From the NCBI RefSeq assembly GCF_021462225.1, contig NC_061801.1, positions 6,072,125 to 6,136,124 of the forward strand: a stretch of DNA of 64,000 bases. Direction: 5' to 3'. This DNA is from Girardinichthys multiradiatus. Its lineage: Eukaryota; Chordata; Actinopteri; Cyprinodontiformes; Goodeidae. Of the stretch, positions 26,801 to 38,800 are shown piece after piece. A program made the translations under genes and the position numbers. The notes beneath the pieces were generated by a model. It searched no databases. It had not been told where the DNA came from and was given only the letters and a program-made list of their open reading frames with translations. Each line of letters begins with the position of its first letter. The first letter of the stretch is position 1.

Positions 26801-29800
26801 CACACGTACACACACACACATCTATGTTTTACTATCTTTGAGGGCTTTGCATTGACTTTCATTCATTTCTATGGCCTAACCCTGACCTTTCCCCTAACCT
26901 TAACCATTACCAGTGCATACCTAACCCTAAAATATGAAAAATGGTTCTCACTCAGCAGCAAATACAAGAACTCACACATGTAAATAGATAGATGCCAAAC
27001 AACTTCACTATCGTGGCAAATACCACCAATTGGCAGTAAAGGGCCCCTGGGCACTGAAGCTTAGGGGCCTAATTTTAAATAGGTGCACATACTGTGGCAA
27101 AACCAGTTTATCTGAAATGTGCAAATGCTAATCACCTAACCCTAAGACCATCTAATCAGTGTATCTGTGTGAGTCCACTACATTAGGACATATCCACAAA
27201 GCTCAGACTGTAAAAATCACTTCAATTATTCCAATACTCAACTCTACTTCTGATTTTGATATCTGTGCTATATAAAAATCACTCAGGACACACATGATAT
27301 TTATTATGGACTAAAAAGAAACTTAATGACTTAATGTTTAGTTGCATATTTGTTTCTAGGATGGATTATGACAACGTGATGACACGTTTAGTCTTCACAA
27401 ACACATATTGCTCTGAAAATAAAGCTGACCAATATCATATAGGCTACTTCACTGTTCCGCTTCCATTAGGTGGTGCAATTACAGTATGCGGCTACGCAGT
27501 ACACTATAATCATGCTAATAAATCATAGTTTGAAACATTAACGAAGTAATTATTGGTGTTTCTATGGAAACAACCGAGAAAAAAATACTAAAGAATTAAT
27601 CCCAGCATACTATCAGTTGTTGAAGTTGGCAAACATCAATTAGAGTTTATCTTTATTATGAAAGAATGACTAAACATCCTGATTCATATTCCCTGGTACA
27701 TTATACACCATTTGATATGTCCATTTCTATTAATTATTACAGACAAGCATTTCAGACAGCATATTACCAGCTCAGGATAAGCAAAGTTCAAAGAAGGCGA
27801 TAATGTGTTTGATTACTTAAATAGCCAATGAAAAATCTAATAGCATGCATAATTGTGCAAACATTTATGCTGAAAAGTGTTCTGGCCTTACATCAGGCAT
27901 GATAGAAGTTGATCTGGCTGTGAACAACACATGTTGGTAAGATGGGCTGGGTTAATGAGAAGATAAAGACCAATACTTTGTACTCGGGTGCAGCACATCC
28001 ATTGTGTTATTGGTTTTTGTTTTCTGTTCTCTTAAACCAGTTTCTATAACCAGCAGCTCTTTGAAGGGGAAGGAGAATGGTTAGAACAATGGAGGGATGA
28101 GTCAAAAGTCTCAATCTAGCTCCTAAAGCCAACCTCAGAGAAAATGACTCAACAGACTGGCTATATAAAAGCTTTTGTCATGGGTATCCTGTTCTATTCT
28201 CACCAAAGTCGTGTAAAGCCATTCCTTTAAAACCTAAGGAAATCATTTCAGCCTGGAAAAATGGCAATGTGTCATCATCACATGTTACTTCAGTGCTTCT
28301 CTAGGGAAATTGGCAACATCTAAATTATTACATTATTAAAAGTATGGAATTTGATTGAAGTATTTTAAGTTGTCCTTCCATCCATCATCTGTCCATCTAA
28401 CTCTTTTCACTTGCATCACATTATAAAAGCTTTTAAAATTAAAGTGAACAGTTGAGACTATAACGTTTTAATCCCTCCATTTGATGATACCAGTAACCAG
28501 CCCCTGCCTATTAGTAGTTAACCATAGGTTTTGTTTTTGCCTGGCCTGAAATACTAAATGAGATGGTTTCTGGTGGTGGTAGTGGGATTACTTTGTTTCT
28601 TAGTGTCAGCAGATGTGGACCAGGGCTGTTGGAACCAAGCAGTCAGTCCTGCTCCACACAGCCCACTGTTGCATGTGTGTGTGTGCAGGTGACAGAACAC
28701 AGAGGCTGGCTCAACTACCAAACCTGGTATTTTTAGATTGTTCAGGTTGATCTCACTAATGAGACAAAGCTCACAGCAAGCCATGTCTGATTTCAGCCAG
28801 AGGTGGGTGAGCGTGTGTGAGACCTCTAGAAGAGCCTATTTGTTGAATTAGCTGGGTAGTGTTGAAGGATTCAGAGATTAAGGTTAATCCTTGAGTCTCT
28901 GTGATGTAAGAAGGGCTGTTTTTGCCCTCTATTAATGCTTCCCATGCACATTCAGTCCTTGCTGTTGAAAAGCTGTGTGCGCGTAGTGGGAGGAGGTGGA
29001 GGAGGGCCAAGAGGTCGGCGAGGCACCGATTCTGCACACAAGTATGCCCTGTGTACTTTGCTGTGTGCACATGCCATGCGTGGATGCACTTGAGGCCGTT
29101 TATTTGGCTGAGCCCTAGTGTCGGTGCAGGAGCAGAGAGGAAATGATGCGTCACATCTGGAAGAGAGATAAAGAAGAAGGGAAGAAGTGAGAATGGGTGA
29201 TAGTGTGCGTGAAATCTAAAACAAATGGCTTCTGGTCTCAACATGTCTGTAACTGAATCAGTGAGGAGTCTAAAGCAGAAGCCACTTTTTACATGTTTAG
29301 AAACTCGCCTTCAGCTGTTTTTTGTTTTGCATGAACAAAAACAGTATGATAAAAATGCAGTCCATGTTTGTCTTTACTCTAAAATGTGCTGATATGTGAA
29401 GATGAATCTTCAGGGTTTGCCATAGAATGTGGCCTATGAGAAATGAATGAGAGAAAATGAAATTAAAATGAAACCAGACCACACCAGTCACATTTATCCT
29501 CTACAAAAATATTTTTGCAAAGTATTCTTATTGTGGCTGGATAGACTGCATTGTCTGAGGTTTTCTATCAACCGAAATCAGAAAGGCATTAACAGTTTTT
29601 ACTGTATATGTTTTTGTAACATTCACTAATATTAACACATCATGTTTTTCTGATAATGTTCAGGCCCTATTATAATGAAGTTTCACAGTGTAAACGCTGT
29701 GAACTGACCACACGTTTATGGCTAGGACACCAGGTTTTAATCCCAACTCGAGCTTTTCTCACTGCCTCGGTCACCTCAGCAGCGATGGAACAAGTCAGCG

Positions 29801-32800
29801 TAGGCGTAATCCCTTTAACATTTGATACATTTACACTGTCGGTGGATTGTAGTGACTCTCCTTAAATTATACACTGTAGTCTCTGTGACATTCTGCAACT
29901 GGAGCCTCTTTTTTTTTTTACACTCGGACCTCGATGAACACGGTTGCAGTGGGAGGAGCTACCGCTTAGCACCCGGCCACATAATGGCTCTTTTTACAAC
30001 TCCACAGTGGAAACGCTCACTAAACAAATGTTCATGATAATGAAAGTTCCAGGAAAAAAATGTTGTAAGTCTGTGTTGAAATGCGCCTTATGTACTTGTT
30101 TGAAATGAGCAATGGAAAATAAAAAACTGCCTTTCAGAAAGCTACAGTTGTTTAGCTAACTGCCAGATAAAACAAACAGAAGCATCTACACCCTTATTTT
30201 TTCCAAGAAAATATGTCTTCTAATTAATCCCAGGTAATATGGGAAAGGTAAAGTCACGATCTAGATCAGGGTTGGTGTCAACAATTAAATCCCATTAGCA
30301 GTCTAATTCTGCTAATACCTGGCTGTAATCAGATGAAGACACGGAGGACTGAGAACCAGAACCATGTCTTTTTAAATAGCAAAGACTCAGACGCAGCTTG
30401 CATGCATGTCCAACCCATGATTGTTGAGCAATCCCTAGCAGCAGCAACACTTAGGAAAGAGCTCCTGTGTAACCTTATTAGTCTCTTAACCATGTTAGGG
30501 AACTTCGGCCTGCTCTTCTTTACCCGGTTGCTTTAGTTTATCGCATAATGCAGGTATATACATGGCTTGTAATGTGCCACGATGACATTTCTGTTGAGAT
30601 GATTTCTTGATTTTTAATGAAACCGCAACATTTCACAAAATGTACACTGAAGTGTTGGGTGGTGTCAGGCTGGAGTGCAGTTGCACGTCTGAGAGCAGAG
30701 CATAAAGATCTTTTCCTTCTTTCAACCGATGTTGCGCCATTATTATTTCCTGTTTTTGCTATTGTTCTCCTGCTGAATAACCCTAGCATGCCTTGTTGCT
30801 ATGTTGCTGTGTGCTTTATGGCCAAGTGTCTCCCCTCTGGTCTTGTCTGTCTGAAGTGTTTCGTGGTTCTATTAGGTGCAATGTTGCAGTGCGACCATGT
30901 TTTTTTTGCAGGCTCTGTATATTGGCAATCATTTTACATAAGAAATATTGTTTTTAAACACGTTTTTAATACATTCTACATGAAAATATGTATTTAAAAT
31001 ACAAGGATTGGGCTGGCAGGTCCATAATGCTCATCGTTACTGGACCAATGGAACTTTGTAGCGGCTTCATGTCAGTAGCTTGGCTTCATATAGGTATCTT
31101 CTAATTGTTCCAGTACTCGTAGCTAACTGTACTGTCTTTTATCACTATGGAGCTGAACACTGGCTGAGTCTTTGCCAATCAGATGGTAGTTTTCATTTAG
31201 TGGCTTTTTCACCAAACTGGTTCCAGTGTTAAACTGGGGCTGCTGCTTATTTAGCACCAGTTGTTTTTGTGTCCACCAATCCAAACTTTGGCTGTGGCGT
31301 TGAAAAGATGGATGCTGACCCTGGCACCAATTTGCTGCTGGACCAGAGGAAGGAATCATTTTAGCCAGGAGCTAGAGGTGGGCTTATACAGAACAGCAGC
31401 CAATCAAAATGTTGTAAGCACCATGTTTAAAACTCAGAGATTTGGTTTTCTTCCTGATCTGTCAAATTACAAAGGAACAATTAAAACACTATAGTTCAAC
31501 ACTAATAAGATGTCAGCTCAACTTCAAGATGCTTCAAGCTGACGGTCTTCTATCTTGCAGTTTATCACCTGTCATGAAGTTTAAGTAGGACACAGCTGAG
31601 TTAAACTGTCTTCATGAAAACACAGAATGAAATGGGGAGGATCAACCACTAACTTGGTGAGATGTTTATAATAATGACACGGCACTGACTTGGTTCTCAG
31701 GTTATGAAAAAGCAAACCGGTTTCTTTGCAGAACCCATTAGGAACAGGCTCTAGTACCAGCACTGGAAGCCCTCTGATGGAAAAGCCGTATCTGAGATCA
31801 TTTTAGCTGAACAGCCTTCCGTTTTCTGTGCTAAAGTCCTTTCTGAACAGCTTATAAATCAAACTATGATGGTCTTCTGAGTAATGTCTGGAATGATCCA
31901 TTGTACTCAGCTTTTCAGGGAGGACTGCACTATAACCAGAGGGTTAAATAAAGGCTACCTGCTTGACAACAGAATGAATGAACCTCATGGATACAACTCC
32001 AGGCTGCTATTATTTTGAACACCTCCTTTAAATAAAAGATTTAATAAAACGGAACAAACATCATGAGTGTTGGGGGCTGTCTCTTTTCTATTATTCTACT
32101 ACACCTTCTAGGAAATTAGCTGTGTAGAAATGTAATTTCCACCACAAATGGTAGTTGATATGGTTTGTGATCCTGGACTGCTGTTATTTCGTACATAGCT
32201 GTAGAAGAAGAAAACCGTTTGACCCCAGTGTGTTCTGTGAAGGTGAACGGCGTCGTCTTTGCTTCTTGACATTGTGTTGATTGATGCTCCAGAACAGCAG
32301 ACTACCAAACCTTGCCTGCATTTCTCTGCGTGGTTACACCCACTGATGATCACCTCTCAGTGTATTAGACCAGCAGCGCCTGGCTGCATCTTTCTCCTTC
32401 CTCAGAAATCCTAAGGAACCAGTCGCGGCCGACAATATTCCAGGATGCGGCGAGAATCGCATGGTTTGTTAAATGTCCTGTTACATAAAAGCTGCAGCAT
32501 GTACAGTGTGCCTCTCAGTTCATTAAGCCTGTTTTTTTTTTTTATCTCTGTTTATTTCTCCCCCTTCGATGTGCATCTTTATTATGACCACATAAGGAGC
32601 TATAAAACATCTCGTGCGCGGTTTTGGAAAGCAGTTAGATGATGGCCATAATATCCAAAAAGGCCTCCTGGAGAGCAGCAAGATCGTTGGAACATCTCAT
32701 CTGTGTCTTCACGCTATTGTTCTCACACAGCCCATAGCCACAGAAGCAATTACCATGGCAACAGTGGGTCTCATCTCTGTAGGCAACATGGAAGAGTTTT

Positions 32801-35800
32801 TATTTCCCTTCACCTCTTAATCTCCTCGTAGTATTTCACCGACTGTGGATGTGATGACCTGGGGTGACACAGTTCTTCTTGGTGAGCATGCTGGAGACGC
32901 CAACGTTTTTAGCTAAAACAGTTTATCCAATCACAGCTTTATGTGACAGTGTAAACTGCTCTTAATGAGCAGCTAATTCTTCCTTTGGAAACAAATCCCA
33001 ATAAGAAGAGCATGGCCTGTTTCAGTGGATGTTTGTGTGTGCCGCTCAGACTGCTGTTGATCACATTGTCTTTATTTGTGTCACAGTTCAAGGATGCACT
33101 GAAGACATTTCATTCATGACTAGATGGCTAAGGTCTTGTAGTTACTTCATGTCTGTTTGTAGGAGACATTCATATATATAACATTTAAGATGGATGAGGC
33201 TGAATATATCCTTTTATAAGAATTATACTTAAATATATGTCTAAACATTGTACATAAAGTAGAATCTTTTTTTATTTCATGGTAAAAATGAGTTTCTTTA
33301 TTTCCCAAAAATATAACTATATTTATACTGATTACACTGTTAAAAGAAAAGCCTGAATATTCTCTCAAGTGTGGGATGTAAAGGGCAAATAAAGCAGAAA
33401 CAATACAGACAGTAATTCATCTCATTCCATAATACTAAACACTAATTGTTCAGTAATGGCATTGAATGCAACATTTGTTTGTACTGACACTAAACATACC
33501 ACTGGGGCCGGTCAGAGAAACAGGCTGCCGCTGCATCCTTCCTTTGTGTCTTCCTCGTCTGCACCATCTTTAAATGATTCTGTAATACTGCTGTTTATTC
33601 GTACAAAGGCACACTGTGTGTATATATTGTTATTGATGTGAAATGGATGGGAGCATTGGTAAGGACACAGCTTTGAGAGGTGTTTATACCAACACACAGT
33701 TCCTCCACAGCCTTGAAGAGTATAGAATACGATTCGAATACGAAGTATTTTAATGCTCTGGATAAATATGGAGAAAATAAACATTTTATGTCCAGACTTT
33801 CTGTCCCATTGTCTAAATGTCATCCGTCCGTCGATTGTTGTTGTTGGTTTTGCAGGTTTCATATTTCAACATTGACTTTTGTGTGAACATAATCATTTTC
33901 AGTAAGTGGGAATCCGTTGAGGATCCAGTGAGGCCTGTTTGTCAGATTAAAAGTATAATCAGAGACAAGTGTGTGTTTGTTTGGTGAAGTGGGTTCAGTG
34001 GCTAGGTATTGAGGCTTGAGCTAATGGTAGATTTCTCCAGGCAGGGCAACAAGCAACTTAGATCTGCTCGCTCAGGAAGGTTTTACGGTCAGCTTTCCAT
34101 TTGTAACTGAATCAACATGGACTAATGGTTTATCTGGGTCTGAACCGGGCCTTGAACATTAATGAGGAGCCAGGATGAACAGATGAAGCTGTTGAAGATA
34201 AATGCCTTTGAGAGTATAGGAAACCAGCTTAATCATAATAAGAATATGGAGGATGATTTTATCAGCTGTATCAGTAACCATGTTGTGCTTTTTGTTTCTC
34301 ACAGGCTTCCTGCTTTTTAAGGACTTCTGTATGAACGAGATCGACGAGGCTGTGCCTCAGCTCAAGTTCTACGAAGAAGTAAGCTGGGAGTGTTTGTGTG
34401 TGCGTGACATTAGGCCCTTAATCCAGCTCAGATTAAGCCCTCCCAGGAAGCCCCGTGAGCCTGAACGCTGTTTCTGTTTCAGATCAAGGAGTACGAGAAG
34501 CTGGACTCCGAGGAGGAGCGCCTGAGTCGCAGCCGGCAGATTTATGACGTCTACATCATGAAGGAGCTGCTGTCCTGTTCACATGTGAGGATACAACTGT
34601 TATTCGGCACAGCATACATGAAGGCGCGCAGAGAGCAGATCCTTGCAGCTGATCAGGCAGCTGCCTAAACTTAGCCTTAGACAAAGCAGGAAAATAAAAT
34701 CTGTTTCTATCATGGTTCTGCTTAGTGTAAAACATATAATCATTGTGAAAATCATTCAGCTCTTAGTCAGATGCTACACAGAAATGAATAATTAATAACC
34801 TGGTCAGTGTTTATGTTGCTGCTGATGTATTTTTAAATCCGATTTCTTGCTTTGAAAGTTAGGAGCCAGACTGTTGTGTAAAATAGGACCCGGCTATCTG
34901 CCAAGGTCAGTTTTTCTGTTTGTTCAACTGTGATAAAATCCACCCCACAGAGTAGACCCAGCACTCATTCCTTTGGAGATGTCAGATAAGGAGGTGGTCC
35001 AGGGATCAAGTTCTTGGAAGAATACCTGTTTTTACTATTCAGTTTGTTTGGGCAGACGAGGAGTATCATATAATATTTGTATCAATCAATTCAAGCCATG
35101 TTTTTCCAAAAACATGACCCAGTCAATGTGTTCTGTTAAGAAGCTGGATCTGAAAGTCTCACTGACGTGTCCTGCAGAACTACTGCATCGCCTGCCACTG
35201 CTACAGTGATTAATGTCCAGGTTGACAGATATACCTTAAGTCCCATCCTACCAGTTAGTCCAACTGTGCTTCCATCTGCTGTGCAGCCAGCACCACTAGT
35301 GTGTTGAAAGTTGTTCACACATCACAAAGGGCTAGTTTGTGACACTAGTTTGGATTTGTGTATATTTCAAGACTGCTACACCACCGCTGTATGGGCACAT
35401 AACTAGTAGAGGTGAGCTTCATCTACAGGTCCTTCTCAAAATATTAGCATATTGTGATAAAGTTCATTATTTTCCATAATGTCATGATGAAAATTTAACA
35501 TTCATATATTTTAGATTCATTGCACACTAACTGAAATATTTCAGGTCTTTTATTGTCTTAATACAGATGATTTTGGCATACAGCTCATGAAAACCCAAAA
35601 TTCCTATCTCACAAAATTAGCATATCATTAAAAGGGTTTCTAAACGAGTTATGAACCTAATCATCTGAATCAACGAGTTAACTCTAAACACCTGCAAAAG
35701 ATTCCTGAGGCCTTTAAAACTCCCAGCCTGGTTCATCACTCAAAACCCCAATCATGGGTAAGACTGCTGACCTGACTGCTGTCCAGAAGGCCACTATTGA

Positions 35801-38800
35801 CGCCCTCAAGCAAGAGGGTAAGACACAGAAAGAAATATCTGAACGAATAGGCTGTTCCCAGAGTGCTGTATCAAGGCACCTCAGTGGGAAGTCTGTGGGA
35901 AGGAAAAAGTGTGGCAGAAAACGCTGCACAACGAGAAGAGGTGACCGGACCCTGAGGAAGATTGTGGAGTAGCGCCGATTCCAGACCTTGGGGGACCTGC
36001 GGAAGCAGTGGACTGAGTCTGGAGTAGAAACATCCAGAGCCACCGTGCACAGGCGTGTGCAGGAAATGGGCTACAGGTGCCGCATTCCCCAGGTCAAGCC
36101 ACTTTTGAACCAGAAACAGCGGCAGAAGCGCCTGACCTGGGCTACAGAGAAGCAGCACTGGACTGTTGCTCAGTGGTCCAAAGTACTTTTTTCGGATGAA
36201 AGCAAATTCTGTATGTCATTCGGAAATCAAGGTGCCAGAGTCTGGAGGAAGACTGGGGAGAAGGAAATGCCAAAATGCCAGAAGTCCAGTGTCAAGTACC
36301 CACAGTCAGTCATGGTCTGGGGTGCCGTGTCAGCTGCTGGTGTTGGTCCACTGTGTTTTATCAAGGGCAGGGTCAATGCAGCTAGCTATCAGGAGATTTT
36401 GGAGCACTTCATGCTTCCATCTGCTGAAAAGCTTTATGGAGATGAAGATTTCATTTTTCAGCACGATGCCACTTTCTCTGTTTCCCTGCCCTCCAAAACA
36501 ACCCACGGCAGGACCTTCCACCTGGAAACAAAGAGCGAATGGCCTGAGGCTCGGATCCTCAGCTCCACAGTAGGCTGGAAGGATAGTTGATGAAACATCT
36601 GAACTCATTGGACAAGTTCCTGTTGTGTTTGGGCAAAAAGCTGCACATTTTTACGTCCAGCAGTTCTTTTGGCAACGTTCTCCATGATGGCTCCTGTGCA
36701 GAGCAGCACTTTTGCCTTTTGCTCAGGTACTTGATGGTTTTTGGCCACTTTTGCTCAGACACTCCTCAGACAGGTAAGGCGGGTCTGCAAGGACAATGTC
36801 GAAGCTCTGCGGAGCCACGCTGGAGGGGAAGGACAGCGGCTCGTTGTAGTCGTAGAAGATGAAGTAGTCATGGTCTGGGGTGCCGTGTCAGCTGCTGGTG
36901 TTGGTCCACTGTGTTTTATCAAGGGCAGGGTCAATGCAGCTAGCTATCAGGAGATTTTGGAGCACTTCATGCTTCCATCTGCTGAAAAGCTTTATGGAGA
37001 TGAAGATTTCATTTTTCAGCACGACCTGGCACCTGCTCACAGTGCCAAAACCACTGGTAAATGGTTTACTGACCATGGTATCACTGTGCTCAATTGGCCT
37101 GCCAACTCTCCTGACCAGAACCCCATAGAGAATCTGTGGGATATTGTGAAGAGAACGTTGAGAGACTCAAGACCCAACACTCTGGATGAGCTAAAGGCCG
37201 CTATCGAAGCATCCTGGGCCTCCATAAGACCTCAGCAGTGCCACAGGCTGATTGCCTCCATGCCACGCCGCATTGAAGCAGTCATTTCTGCCAAAGGATT
37301 CCCGACCAAGTATTGAGTGCATAACTGTACATGATTATTTGAAGGTTGACGTTTTTTGTATTAAAATCACTTTTATTTTATTGGTCGGATGAAATATGCT
37401 AATTTTGTGAGATAGGAATTTTGGGTTTTCATGAGTTGTATGCCAAAATCATCCGTATTAAGACAATAAAAGACCTGAAATATTTCAGTTAGTGTGCAAT
37501 GAATCTAAAATATATGAATGTTAAATTTTCATCATTACATTATGGAAAATAATGAACTTTATCACAATATGCTAATATTTTGAGAAGGACCTGTAGATGC
37601 AAAAACAAAAGAATCTACATCAGGATTTGTCAAGTCACTCCTCTGCTGTCTTTACACCTAAAGTAAATGGACAGTGGTGCACCATCTTTTCAACACTGCA
37701 CATTTCTTGTAGAATATCAGAAAATTATGAATATTGCATCCGTGTCCTGATGCTCTGCGTCCGCGTCTGATTGTGACATTTTTTCCTATGTTGCGTTAGT
37801 TTGACAGATTATCTGTTTTAGTCGGCCAGCTTGTTGAAGTCAGTGGATCACCTTGGGTTCTGTGGCCTGATTTGACGACATCATCTTTTGTTCAGATAAT
37901 AAAAAGTCCACATCCGGCTAGTATCTAAAAGAAGCCAGAAAAGCATTAGCTGGCTTTGTTGTACTGTCTGGATCTCTGACATGATGGCTGGACCTGACGC
38001 TCATGTTTCACTTTGACTTGCAGCTGAACTTGCGTGTTCAAAATTGGAAACAGACTGATTAGACTGATTTCTAAATGCATCGTTTGTTTATAGAAGGAAA
38101 GGATAATTGTTTGCACAGCATCATTTTTCCAGCTGCATGACGATTTTTTACGATTGAAGCTTCAGGGATAAGTCGATTTTGTCCTTGTCAGAAAGCAGGT
38201 GTGCACTTCTGTGCAGAAATGTTATGCTGATGTTGCTACTTGAAGCACTATAACTGGATTGATGGGATGCTACAGCCACTCCAGCATCTCAGACGAGTTT
38301 GCATCGTTTTTTATTGACTTCAGATTTTCAGGAATTAGCCTAAATGTAGGTGGTGTCAGGAAGAATATCTTAAACCTGAATCAAGCTGCCGCTTCCTTTT
38401 TCCTTCGGGCTGCGGCTCTGAGATAGTAGCTTCAGCTGAATCAGTTCAGGATGTGCTGCTGCAGAGGCATTCAGTCACTCAGTTTGCTGATCCCAGTTCA
38501 GAATGAGTGTGTCCTTTCACAGTTCGCAATTCAGCTCAGTAAGAGGTTTAATTTAATGTTTTTAGATTAGTGGACACAACTTTGCAGGCATGTGAGACAT
38601 ACCAATATTCAGCATCTTGGAAAAGTATTTCTACTTCCTAAACCCTTTATATTATTTTACAACCACCACCTTAATAGATAAGAATAGGAAGAATAAGAAT
38701 CTGAAAAGTGTAGCATGCCCAGATATACAGCCACCCAGAGCCAGAACTTTATAGAACCACCTTTCACAGTCGATAGTGTTGTAGGTCTTTTGGGGTGTGT

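Larger units (their letters stand above)
35754..37316 (+). pseudogene. Tc1-like DD34E transposase, disrupted
   Basis: [20 protein letters not shown] begins at 35754. A TAG at 35970-35972 replaces a Lys codon after LRKIVE; the frame then continues through the DNA-binding half and FSDESKF to QHD at about 36465, where foreign DNA interrupts it. The catalytic half restarts at 36866 after the insert, repeats [20 protein letters not shown], and runs through [10 protein letters not shown] and NPIENLWD to KGFPTKY and stop at 37316. Not functional as it stands. Confidence 0.95.
35426..37593 (+). mobile_element. Tc1-like DNA transposon, copy 2, carrying a captured host-gene fragment
   Basis: Begins caggtccttctcaaaa and ends ttttgagaaggacctg, with TA on both sides (35424-35425 and 37594-37595). 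The long inverted repeats extend about 200 bp inward. At 2168 bp it is about 560 bp longer than copy 1. The extra length is a 159-bp internal duplication plus 399 bp of foreign sequence (36467-36865). The target reads atc-TA-gat, a palindrome. Located in grk3 intron 4, same orientation as the gene. Confidence 0.95.

Noticed and set aside
26868..26935. Interstitial telomeric repeat
   Set aside because: The CCTAA-like units are degenerate and interrupted, and lie in a known-looking dispersed repeat next to a CA microsatellite.
28771..29244. 157-codon ORF on the - strand
   Set aside because: No domain, low-information composition, no splice or promoter context; intronic chance ORF.
36741..37316. 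191-codon ORF as an intact fusion protein
   Set aside because: The first ~40 codons are antisense to the captured eef1akmt1 fragment, and the rest is half of the duplicated transposase; no evidence of a functional start.
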